From the NCBI GenBank assembly GCA_021808055.1, contig JAKBCH010000011.1:1-41112 (forward strand): 41,112 bases of DNA. Direction: 5' to 3'. Positions 31,988 to 39,905 of this stretch are shown piece by piece. Under the pieces are notes generated by a model. It saw nothing but the letters and a program-made list of their open reading frames with translations. It did no database searches and had not been told where the DNA came from. The translations under genes were made by a program, and so were the position numbers. The stretch's first letter is position 1, and each line of letters starts with the position of its first letter. The stretch is from Pseudomonadota bacterium (GTDB lineage Bacteria > Pseudomonadota > Alphaproteobacteria > Acetobacterales > Acetobacteraceae).

Positions 31988-32866
31988 TTACTTGTTCCGC
32001 AGCGTCAGAATCGACCACGCGCCGTCCACCAGTCTGCGCTCCAGTTTCAGCCCGGCGCGGCGGTGGCAGGAAAGCACCCAGTTCACTTGCGTGTTCAGCA
32101 GCCCTGCCAGAATCGCGACACCGCCAGGGGCGAGGTGTGCGGATAGTTGATGCGCCATGGCGCAGAGCGGGCGGGCGAGAATGTTGGCGAAAACCAGGTC
32201 GAAGGGTGCCGCCTTGGTGATGCGCGGGTCGGCCCAGCCATCGGCCTGGATGGCGCGGATTTGCCCCGCAACCTCATTCAGCTTGGCGTTCTCTGCCGCC
32301 ACACGCGCGGCACGGGCGTCGATATCGGTCGCCAGGACGTTCTTATGCAGCAGCTTGGCGGCGGCTATGGCGAGGATGCCGGAGCCGGTACCGAGGTCCA
32401 GGATGCGTTGCGGGTGGTGATGCTTCACCAGGTCTTCCAGCGTGACGAGGCAGCCGCGGGTGGAGTTATGCTCGCCAGTGCCGAAGGCGAGGCCAGCATC
32501 AAGCGTGATGGTGATGCGCCCAGGCCGTTCCGGCTCCTGAATATGGGTGCCGCGTATGGCGAAGCGGCGGCCGATAAGCTGCTCGGGGAAGGCCTGCTGG
32601 GTGCGGGCCAGCCAGCCGCCAACGGGCACCAGCCCGCGCGTTATCTCAGGCGAGAAGCCGGAGACCATCTCGGCGATCATCAAGGCAGCGGCAAGGTCTT
32701 CCTCATATTCGCCGCGTTCTTTTACACCTTGCAGGTCCCATTCATCCGCATCCTCGTCGTGATAAAACGACACCGCACGGCAGACGCTGGAAAGGGCGGC
32801 CTCGAAATTTTCCATCACGGCGGCGGGTACGCGGAGCGAGATGCACTCCAGAACTTCCTCAGCCAT
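31988..32866 (-). CDS. prmA: Ribosomal protein L11 methyltransferase
   Basis: Methylates lysines and the N-terminus of ribosomal protein L11. The 292-residue protein has a divergent N-terminal domain (about 1-110), the SAM motif ILDLGTGSGILAIAAAKL, TLDAGLAFGTGEHNSTRGCL and VFANILARPLCAMA, which are diagnostic. ATG at 32866 overlaps the uvrD stop by eight bases; an extension to 32992 lies wholly in uvrD. It is the last gene of metF-uvrD-prmA. Its last nine codons are partly duplicated at 30441-30466. Confidence 0.95.
   Translation of the reverse strand: MAEEVLECISLRVPAAVMENFEAALSSVCRAVSFYHDEDADEWDLQGVKERGEYEEDLAAALMIAEMVSGFSPEITRGLVPVGGWLARTQQAFPEQLIGRRFAIRGTHIQEPERPGRITITLDAGLAFGTGEHNSTRGCLVTLEDLVKHHHPQRILDLGTGSGILAIAAAKLLHKNVLATDIDARAARVAAENAKLNEVAGQIRAIQADGWADPRITKAAPFDLVFANILARPLCAMAHQLSAHLAPGGVAILAGLLNTQVNWVLSCHRRAGLKLERRLVDGAWSILTLRNK
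31992..32016. repeat. prmA 3'-end repeat, intact copy
   Basis: Lies inside the end of prmA (encoding SILTLRNK) and is the counterpart of 30441-30466. Confidence 0.6.
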
Positions 32867-35030
32867 CCTGGCGCTCCACGAAACGGTCCAGCACGCGTTT
32901 TTCTCCTGATGTCTCGAAATCAATATCCAGCCGGTCGTCATCGGTGGCGATAACGCGGCCATAGCCGAATTTCTGGTGGAATACCCGGGCACCTACCGGA
33001 ATTTTATTGGCGCGGGCTGGGCGGGCTTGCACCTCCCACGCATCCGGCCTGCGAGCCTGCACAGGAAATTGCGAGGCGGCCATGGCCGGGCGAGCGTTTT
33101 GCGGCTGGGCGGAGCCGGAACGGCGGATCACCTCTTCCGGCAGCTCGTCGATGAAGCGGCTGGGGATGGAGCTTTGCCAATTGGCATAAATGCGGCGGTT
33201 GGCGGCGTGCAGAATGATGGCGCGCTGTTTGGCGCGGGTGATCCCGACATAGGCCAGGCGGCGCTCTTCCTCCAGGCTCTTGTTGCCGCCTTCATCCAGG
33301 CTGCGCTGGTTGGGGAAAACGCCTTCTTCCCAGCCGGGGAGAAACACCGTGTCGAACTCCAACCCTTTGGCACCGTGCAGGGTCATCATGGAAACCTTGG
33401 CGCCGTCACCTTCTGCCTCTAATTCCGTAACGAGGGAGACATGTTCAAGAAAGCCCTGAAGCGTTTCGAAATCTGCCAAAGCGCGGGAAAGCTCTTTCAA
33501 ATTTTCCAACCGCCCGGGTGCTTCGGGGGATTTGTCGGCTTTCAGCATGGCGATGTAGCCGGATTCTTCGAGCAGCGTATCCAACGCCACCACATGGCCC
33601 TGGGATTCCAGAATGCTCCGCCAATCCGCGAGTTGCTCTGAAAGCCCGCGCAAAGTGCCGCCGAGTTTGCCTTTGAAGCTGTTTTCCGCCAGCAGCGCCA
33701 GCATGGCGCCTTGCAGGGAAAGGGTGCGCGCACGGGCGGCTTCATAAAGCGTGCGCAAGGCGGCATCGCCCACGCCGCGTTTGGGCGTGTTCACAATACG
33801 CTCGAAGGCGAGATCATCCGATGGCTGCGCCAGCACGCGCAAATACGCAATGGCATCGCGGATTTCGGCGCGTTCATAAAAGCGTAAGCCGCCGACGATG
33901 CGGTAAGGCACGCCGAGGGTGAGCAGACGTTCCTCGAAGGCGCGGGTTTGGAAGCCGGCGCGGATGAGGATGGCGATTTCGTTCAATGAATGCCCGGAGC
34001 GCCAGAGCGATTCGATGCGGCTGCCGACGGCGCGGGCTTCCTCCTCCGAATCCCACAAGGAGATCACCTCGACCTTCTCGCCCTCGGCATTTTTGCGGCC
34101 AGCATGCAGGGTTTTACCCAACCGGCCCTCATTATGCGCGATGAGATGCGAGGCGGCGGATAGGATGGGCGCGGTGGAGCGGTAATTTGCCTCCAGCCGG
34201 ACGATTTTGGCACCCGGGAAATCCCGTTCGAATTTCAGGATGTTTTCAATTTCCGCGCCGCGCCAGGAATAGATGCTTTGGTCGTCATCGCCCACGCAGC
34301 AGATGTTTTTATGCCCCTGGGCCAGCAGCCGCAGCCAGTAATACTGGACGAGATTGGTGTCCTGGTACTCATCCACCAGAATGTAGCGGAAGGCGCGGTG
34401 GTAATGCGCCAGCACCTCGGAATCGGTTTTTAAGAGGTGCACCATCAGCAGCAGCAGATCGCCGAAATCAACCGCGTTGAGCTGGCGCAGCCGGGCCTGA
34501 TAGGCAGCGTAGAATTCCTCAGCGCGGCCATTGGCGAAGTCTGAGCTTTCGCTGGCCGGAATCTGCCCCGGCATGAAGCCTTTGTCTTTCCAGCGCTGGA
34601 TTTGCGCCATCAGCGCATTGGGCGGCCAGCGTTTGAAATCGATGCGCGAGGCTTCGAGAATCTGTTTCAGCAGGCGGAGCTGGTCGTCCGTGTCCAGAAT
34701 CGAGAAGCTGCTGGAAAGCCCCACACGGTCGGCAAAGCGGCGCAGCATCCGGGCGCAGAGGGAGTGGAACGTGCCGAGCCACAGACCTTCCTGCGGCCCG
34801 CCCATGATCTTGGCCACGCGCTCGCGCATTTCCCGCGCGGCTTTGTTGGTGAAAGTGACGGTAAGAATCTGGTTGGGGAAGGCTTTGCGGCTGAGGAGGA
34901 TATGGGCGAAGCGGGTGGTGAGCACGCGGGTTTTGCCGGTGCCAGCCCCCGCCAGCACCAGCACGGGCCCATCCGTCGCCTCTACGGCTTCGCGCTGGGC
35001 GGTGTTCAGCCCCTCCAGATAATCGCTCAA
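32859..35030 (-). CDS. uvrD: UvrD/PcrA-type ATP-dependent DNA helicase
   Basis: Superfamily 1A 3'-5' helicase for nucleotide excision and mismatch repair. The 723 residues carry the Q motif LNTAQREAV, Walker A AGAGTGKT (27-34), motif II VDEYQDTN, motif III CCVGDDDQSIYSWRGA, motif IV ANYRS, motif V MTLHGAKGLEFDTVF and motif VI YVGITRAKQRA, and end with a PcrA/UvrD C-terminal tudor-like segment VFHQKFGYGRVIATDDD. The ATG at 35030 overlaps the metF stop (ATGA). Confidence 0.96.
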   Translation of the reverse strand: MSDYLEGLNTAQREAVEATDGPVLVLAGAGTGKTRVLTTRFAHILLSRKAFPNQILTVTFTNKAAREMRERVAKIMGGPQEGLWLGTFHSLCARMLRRFADRVGLSSSFSILDTDDQLRLLKQILEASRIDFKRWPPNALMAQIQRWKDKGFMPGQIPASESSDFANGRAEEFYAAYQARLRQLNAVDFGDLLLLMVHLLKTDSEVLAHYHRAFRYILVDEYQDTNLVQYYWLRLLAQGHKNICCVGDDDQSIYSWRGAEIENILKFERDFPGAKIVRLEANYRSTAPILSAASHLIAHNEGRLGKTLHAGRKNAEGEKVEVISLWDSEEEARAVGSRIESLWRSGHSLNEIAILIRAGFQTRAFEERLLTLGVPYRIVGGLRFYERAEIRDAIAYLRVLAQPSDDLAFERIVNTPKRGVGDAALRTLYEAARARTLSLQGAMLALLAENSFKGKLGGTLRGLSEQLADWRSILESQGHVVALDTLLEESGYIAMLKADKSPEAPGRLENLKELSRALADFETLQGFLEHVSLVTELEAEGDGAKVSMMTLHGAKGLEFDTVFLPGWEEGVFPNQRSLDEGGNKSLEEERRLAYVGITRAKQRAIILHAANRRIYANWQSSIPSRFIDELPEEVIRRSGSAQPQNARPAMAASQFPVQARRPDAWEVQARPARANKIPVGARVFHQKFGYGRVIATDDDRLDIDFETSGEKRVLDRFVERQDG

Positions 35031-35965
35031 GCGGCGGTTGCCTCGGGCTTCACCCCCAGAATGCGGGCGATGGCATAGGAAAGGTCCGGGCGGTTCAAAG
35101 TATAAAAATGGAACTCGTCTATGCCATTGGCCTGGAGCAGGCGCACTTGCTCAGCGGCCACGGCGGCGGCCACCATGCGGCGGGTCTCCGCGTCGTCATC
35201 CAGCCCCTCGAACATGCCCGCCATCCAGCTGGGCACGGAGGTGCCGCAGGCTTCGGCAAATTTTTTCATCTGGCTGAAATTGGTAACAGGCAATATGCCG
35301 GGCACGATGGGGGCTTTTATGCCCGCGGCCACAGCGCGGTCCAGGAAGCGCAGGAAGATGGCATTGTCGAAGAACACCTGGGTGATGGCGCGGGTGGCCC
35401 CGGCATCCAGCTTGCGCTTCAAATTGTCGAGGTCCGCTTCCGGGCTTGAGGCTTGCGGGTGGGTTTCAGGGTAGGCGGCGACAGAGATTTCGAAATCTGC
35501 GATTTTTTTCAAACCTGCCACCAGATCCGCCGCGAAAGCGTAGCCGCCAGGGTGGGGCGCATAGGTTTCACCATTGGGCGCGTCCCCGCGCAGGGCGACG
35601 ATATGTTTCACCCCGGCCTGCCAGTACCGCTCAGCGACCTCGTTTACCGCCTCCCTGGTGGCACCCACGCAGGTGAGGTGGGCAGCGGGGGTAAGGGCGG
35701 TTTCCTTAACGATACGCAGCACGGTGGCGTGGGTACGCTCCTGCGTGGAGCCGCCCGCGCCATAGGTGACAGAGACGAAGGCCGGGCGCAAAGTGGCCAG
35801 ACGCTCGACGCAATGCCAGAGCTGGGTTTCCAGCGCCTCGGTTTTCGGCGGGAAAAATTCGAACGAGATGGCGGGCGGTTCCGCCCCTTCGCGCGCCGGC
35901 AGGGGGGCAATCCGCTCGCCGGTGGCCCAGCGTTCCAGAGTGTGTCGGACAGGGGAATGTGTCAT
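35027..35965 (-). CDS. metF: Methylenetetrahydrofolate reductase
   Basis: FAD enzyme that reduces methylene-THF to methyl-THF for methionine synthesis. The 312-residue protein has ISFEFFPPKTEALE with the catalytic Glu, SVTYGAGGSTQERTH, HLTCVGATREAV, ALRGDAPNGE, and the FFDNAIFLRFLDRA and PGILPVTNFSQMKKFAEACG segments. Start ATG at 35965. First gene of the metF-uvrD-prmA unit; I see no SAM or SAH riboswitch in its short leader. Confidence 0.95.
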   Translation of the reverse strand: MTHSPVRHTLERWATGERIAPLPAREGAEPPAISFEFFPPKTEALETQLWHCVERLATLRPAFVSVTYGAGGSTQERTHATVLRIVKETALTPAAHLTCVGATREAVNEVAERYWQAGVKHIVALRGDAPNGETYAPHPGGYAFAADLVAGLKKIADFEISVAAYPETHPQASSPEADLDNLKRKLDAGATRAITQVFFDNAIFLRFLDRAVAAGIKAPIVPGILPVTNFSQMKKFAEACGTSVPSWMAGMFEGLDDDAETRRMVAAAVAAEQVRLLQANGIDEFHFYTLNRPDLSYAIARILGVKPEATAA

Positions 35966-36133
35966 GTTAGCGTGCTCCGTCAGCCGCGTTAGGTGGCAGG
36001 CCGGGCGGGTTTAAGCAAGTGGCATGAGGGCCACAGGCTGAATGAAGCTCTGGCTACCCCGTTGACGGAACGGTAATGACGCACACATCTTATGTCGCAC
36101 CATGTGGTTGGCCCGGATGTCAGGAGAATGAAG

Positions 36134-36931
36134 ATGACGAAGTTGCACCGCCGGCTGAAGCAAGGCTTTGCCTTGATCATTCCTGCTCTGGCCCTGACGA
36201 CGGCGCTCTCGGGCTGCGCGACGCCGCCACCCAAATCCGACACGGCGGATTATCAGGCTTATCAGCAGCTTAATGACCCGCTGGAGCCGACAAACCGGGT
36301 TTTTTATACGGTGAACGACAAGCTCGACACCTATTTCATGAAACCGGTGGCTGAAGGGTATGTGTACATCACCACCCAGGGCATTCGTAACCATGTGGGG
36401 GATTTTGCTTCCAATATCGACGAGCCCGCGCGGATGCTGAACTTTATGGCGGAAGGGCATTCCTCGGATGCTGGCACCTCCCTGGTGCGGTTTGTGGTTA
36501 ATTCCACAATTGGTATCGGCGGCATCTTCGACCCCGCAACTTCCATGGGTTACCCGGAAACGGATACCGATTTTGGTTTGACGCTTGCGAGCTGGGGCGT
36601 GCCCGCCGGGCCGTATCTTTATTTGCCATTCTTTGGGCCTTCTGGCGTACGAGACGTGACGAAGTATCCGGTGGAATGGTTTGCCACCCCCATGGAGGCC
36701 GCGCCCGCAAGTGCTGCTCTCTCTGATTTCGGTTATACAGAAACGGGGCTCCACCTTGTAAACAAAAGGGCGGAGCTGATTCAGCCGATCGACCAGATTA
36801 AAGCCACGGCGCTGGACCCCTATGCCACATTCCGGAGCCTTTATCGCCAATCTCGTGCCTCACAATTGCAGCAGATTGGGCAGCGCGACAACCGAACCTG
36901 GCCAGATTGGTACCGCCAACCGGCTCAATGA
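36134..36931 (+). CDS. mlaA: MlaA (VacJ) family lipoprotein
   Basis: Outer-membrane lipoprotein that removes misplaced phospholipid from the outer leaflet. The 265 residues start with a signal peptide ending in the lipobox LSGC, then NDPLEPTNRVFYTVND, the ring-like FVVNSTIGIGGIFDPA segment and GVPAGPYLYLPFFGPSGVRD, all diagnostic. Of the starts 36092, 36128 and 36134, the last has AGGAG at seven bases and gives a normal signal peptide. mlaC follows after 17 bases. It diverges from metF over a 168-base gap. Confidence 0.95.
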   Translation: MTKLHRRLKQGFALIIPALALTTALSGCATPPPKSDTADYQAYQQLNDPLEPTNRVFYTVNDKLDTYFMKPVAEGYVYITTQGIRNHVGDFASNIDEPARMLNFMAEGHSSDAGTSLVRFVVNSTIGIGGIFDPATSMGYPETDTDFGLTLASWGVPAGPYLYLPFFGPSGVRDVTKYPVEWFATPMEAAPASAALSDFGYTETGLHLVNKRAELIQPIDQIKATALDPYATFRSLYRQSRASQLQQIGQRDNRTWPDWYRQPAQ

Positions 36932-36948
36932 GGATTAAAGGACAGATC

Positions 36949-37566
36949 ATGTATTTTCGCCGATTCATTCTGGGGGCTGCGGCCTCTGTTCCTGTGCTTG
37001 CCTTGATGGCGGGCACCGCGCAGGCGGTAACGCCCGACCAGGCCAAGAGCTTTATCTCAGATTCGGGTAACAAGCTGGTCGCCATTGTTAATGGCAGCGG
37101 CTCCGAGAACCAGAAGGCCAGCCAGTTGCGCAATCTGGTGAACCAGATTGTCGCCGTGAACCGGGTGGGGAATTATGTTCTGGGCCGCTACAATAATGTC
37201 GCCACCCCGGCGCAGAAACAGCAGTTCCAGACGCTGTTCCACCAGCTTTTGAGCTATAACATCACTTATCAGATCAAAGCTTATCAGGGTATTACCTTCA
37301 CAGTGAACAGCGCCACTCAGCAGGGTGATGATGTGCTGGTGGACACCACCGTGACCGCACCGCAGAAAGCCCCCGCCGATGTCGGTTGGGTAGTGGAGGA
37401 TGATGCCGGGCAGCCGAAGATCATCGACGTGATTGTGGCGGGCACCAGCCTGCGGATTACCACCCGGAATGATTATGCGGGCGTGATTACCGATAATGGC
37501 GGGCAGGTTTCGGCATTGCTGAATGCCATGCAGAGCCAGATTTCTAAAGTATCTGCGGCGCAGTAA
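36949..37566 (+). CDS. mlaC: MlaC-family periplasmic phospholipid-binding protein
   Basis: Periplasmic shuttle between MlaA and the inner-membrane MlaFEDB complex. The 205-residue protein has a signal peptide (ending GTAQAV), then AKSFISDSGNKLVAIVN, GRYNNVATPAQKQQFQTLFHQLL and WVVEDDAGQPKIIDVIVAGTSLRITTRNDYAGVI, which is the typical MlaC/Ttg2D C-terminal part. ATG at 36949 has AAAGGA six bases upstream. Forms a two-gene unit with mlaA, ended by a strong terminator. Confidence 0.93.
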   Translation: MYFRRFILGAAASVPVLALMAGTAQAVTPDQAKSFISDSGNKLVAIVNGSGSENQKASQLRNLVNQIVAVNRVGNYVLGRYNNVATPAQKQQFQTLFHQLLSYNITYQIKAYQGITFTVNSATQQGDDVLVDTTVTAPQKAPADVGWVVEDDAGQPKIIDVIVAGTSLRITTRNDYAGVITDNGGQVSALLNAMQSQISKVSAAQ

Positions 37567-37579
37567 AAGCCGGATGTGA

Positions 37580-37610
37580 AAAGGGGGCCGGTTGGCCCCC
37601 TTTGTTTTTT
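37580..37610. terminator. Terminator of mlaA-mlaC, shared with the convergent gene
   Basis: GGGGGCC/GGCCCCC stem extended by AAA/TTT, loop GGTT, then TTTGTTTTTT. It lies between converging stops at 37566 (+) and 37612 (-). Confidence 0.93.
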
Positions 37611-37611
37611 C

Positions 37612-38787
37612 TCAGGGCGCGGCGGCGCCTGTGCCATCCCCCGGCGCGGTGGGCGGAGCAGGTGGCGGGTTGAGCAGCTCGTTCCAGTCCAGCGGCGGCA
37701 TCTCACCTGTTTTCTGGCCGTTTATGGTGACCCCATTTTTACCGTACACGGTGTTCATCGTCAGCACCTGTCCATCGGCCTCAGTGGTGGTGAGGTAGGG
37801 CGAGAACCGTGCTTCAAATTGACTCACATCATCCTGCAACGCCGGGTAGGCGGTGGTGAGGGCGGAAGTGAGCTGGTCGAGATGGTTGACGGCAAGGTGC
37901 CCTGTGCCTGAAGGCTGGGCGGCGTTATCGAATGCAATGCTGCCCTTGGCCTTGAGCTGGCTGGGGCCAAGGGTGAGGATGAGCTTGCCCTGGCCATGAC
38001 CGCCTGCGAGCGCCCATTGGTGCAGGCTTTGCAGCATGAAATGGATGCGCGCGTCACCAGGGGGAAGGGAAGCCACCTGTTTGGCGATGCTTTGCCAATC
38101 CAGCGGGCCGGAAAGCCGCATTGAAAGACCAAGATAAGCAATCTGCCCGTTGAATGGTAGGTTGATGAGCCGGGCGAGGATGGGCGAGAGCTGAAAATGG
38201 TTCAGTTTTTCGTCCAGCAGCATCGCCGTTTGGGCCGGGCCTGCTTTGGCGTTCAACGATTCGCGCAATACCAGGCTGTCGATCTGCGCCACTTGCAGGC
38301 TGCCATTACTGGCGAGCAGGTTAATGCCGGCGAAGCGCGCATCACCGCCGGTGATGGGGTTGCTGGTATTGCCGGTCCAGAGCGAGGGAGAGAGAGTCTC
38401 GGTAATGTCTGCCACGGCAAAGGTGAGCGCGCCGGAGGCGTCAGCCGTGGTGATGGCGATGCTCAGCGGCATATCCACGTGCAGAAGCAGTGGGGAGAGG
38501 AGGTCGATATGCAGTCCGATGCTGGCAGCATGCGCGCTGAACGCAGGGCCGGAAGCCTCTGGCCGGGATGTCCAGCTAGGGTTTGTTAGGGCCACGCTGG
38601 CGACAAGCGGAGAGCTGCTGGTGGTGAGCTTGTCGTAGCTGATCTGCACCGTGCCGGACGCGTTTGCCCGGCTGATCTCAGCCGCGACAAGCTGCTTCAG
38701 CCGCATTTCAGCGTAAAGCCACACCCCCAGCCAGGCCAGAACGATTAAAACCGCGAGCCCGGCCAGCCCTTTGATAAAACCCCGCAT
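37612..38787 (-). CDS. DUF2125 domain-containing protein
   Basis: A 391-residue protein anchored by one N-terminal helix (about 9-27: LAVLIVLAWLGVWLYAE), followed by a large, probably periplasmic, beta-rich domain with many Leu/Ser/Thr repeats of the AsmA-like look (TNPSW, LHIDLLSPLLLHVDMP) and a Pro-rich tail. Assigned to DUF2125 by length and pattern; function unknown. SD GAGGGGAT precedes the ATG. It diverges from ribF. Confidence 0.82.
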   Translation of the reverse strand: MRGFIKGLAGLAVLIVLAWLGVWLYAEMRLKQLVAAEISRANASGTVQISYDKLTTSSSPLVASVALTNPSWTSRPEASGPAFSAHAASIGLHIDLLSPLLLHVDMPLSIAITTADASGALTFAVADITETLSPSLWTGNTSNPITGGDARFAGINLLASNGSLQVAQIDSLVLRESLNAKAGPAQTAMLLDEKLNHFQLSPILARLINLPFNGQIAYLGLSMRLSGPLDWQSIAKQVASLPPGDARIHFMLQSLHQWALAGGHGQGKLILTLGPSQLKAKGSIAFDNAAQPSGTGHLAVNHLDQLTSALTTAYPALQDDVSQFEARFSPYLTTTEADGQVLTMNTVYGKNGVTINGQKTGEMPPLDWNELLNPPPAPPTAPGDGTGAAAP

Positions 38788-38870
38788 CAGCGATCCCCTC
38801 AGGATTTGTTTTCCTCTCCGTTGTGCCGCACCCTTGACCCGGGGCCAAGTGTGGAGGCTTTAGCATCTGC

Positions 38871-39806
38871 ATGAAGATTTATTCGGATTGGCGGGCCTTG
38901 CCGCCCGTGGCGCGCGGCGCCAGCGTGGCCATGGGCAATTTCGACGGTGTGCATATTGGCCATGTGGCCGTGCTGCGCGCCGCCCATGCCGCTCGGCCAG
39001 ACGCCCCGCGGGCTGTGCTGACCTTCGAGCCGCATCCGCGAGAATATTTCCGCCCGCAGGACCCGCCCTTCCGGCTGACCCTGGCGGCGGAGCGTGAAGC
39101 GGCTCTGGCGGCGCTGGGGGTAGAGGTTTTGTATCAGTTGCCGTTTGATACGGCGTTCTCCCATCTCGCCGCTGAAGCCTTTGTGCAGGATATTCTGTTC
39201 AAGGGCATAGGTGCCGTGCATCTTTCCTGCGGGGCGGATTTCGCCTTCGGCCACCGGCGCGGGGGGGATGTGGCGTTTCTGGCGGCGCGGGCCGAGGCGC
39301 TGGGCATCGGGCTTTCCCTCGTGCCGCCGGTTGCGGACGCACAGGGGCCGATTTCCTCCACGCGCATCCGGCGCTTGTTGCAGGATGGCTACCCGGAGCG
39401 CGCGGCGGCACTATTGGGCCGGCCATGTTCCATCAGGGGTGAGGTTGTGCATGGCGATGCCCGGGGGCGGACCATTGGCTTCCCCACGGCGAATATCGTG
39501 CTGGGCCGGCATTTGGAGCCGCAACGTGGGGTTTACGCCGTAACCGCCATGATTGGTGGCAAGTTGGTAAAGGGTGTGGCCAATATCGGCTCCCGCCCTA
39601 CGGTGGGGGGCACGGAGCCCCGGCTGGAGGCGCATTTCTTCGATTTCGACGGCGATTTATACGGGCAGGAACTTTCAGTGCAGCTACGCCATTTTATCCG
39701 CGAGGAGCAGAAATTTGCCTCCTTTGATTTGCTGAAGGCGCAGATTGGCCGTGATGCCACCCATGCCCGCCGCCTGCTTGACGCTTTGCCGGGCAGCGCC
39801 GCATAA
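38871..39806 (+). CDS. ribF: Bifunctional riboflavin kinase / FAD synthetase
   Basis: Makes FMN and FAD from riboflavin. The 311 residues hold the N-terminal nucleotidyltransferase domain with GNFDGVHIGH (22-31), TFEPHPREYF and the ISSTRIRRLLQDG motif, and the C-terminal kinase domain with GDARGRTIGFPTANI, GVANIGSRPTVGG and EAHFFDFDGDLYGQ. Start ATG at 38871 gives the usual N-terminus. ileS follows after 99 bases, the order common in proteobacteria. Confidence 0.96.
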   Translation: MKIYSDWRALPPVARGASVAMGNFDGVHIGHVAVLRAAHAARPDAPRAVLTFEPHPREYFRPQDPPFRLTLAAEREAALAALGVEVLYQLPFDTAFSHLAAEAFVQDILFKGIGAVHLSCGADFAFGHRRGGDVAFLAARAEALGIGLSLVPPVADAQGPISSTRIRRLLQDGYPERAAALLGRPCSIRGEVVHGDARGRTIGFPTANIVLGRHLEPQRGVYAVTAMIGGKLVKGVANIGSRPTVGGTEPRLEAHFFDFDGDLYGQELSVQLRHFIREEQKFASFDLLKAQIGRDATHARRLLDALPGSAA

Positions 39807-39905
39807 ATGCGCCATGACCGGCCTTTGCATACGAATTATACCGCCTGCCCGGGCCTGAAACGGGTTTTCGCCGCGTCTTTTTCCACCGCCTGGTGATGGT
39901 TTTCC

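Larger units (their letters stand above)
30441..32016. mobile_element. Possible small insert bounded by prmA 3'-end repeats
   Basis: A 1.5-kb stretch with visibly lower GC than both sides carries one gene (30578-31873, minus strand) and lies between the real prmA 3' end and a decayed copy of that end. This is the geometry left by integration at the end of a gene, but no integrase or transposase is present, so it could also be a duplication remnant. Confidence 0.35.

Noticed and set aside
35966..36133. Search for a SAM or SAH riboswitch before metF
   Set aside because: The short leader shows no recognisable aptamer motif; the gap only separates divergent metF and mlaA.
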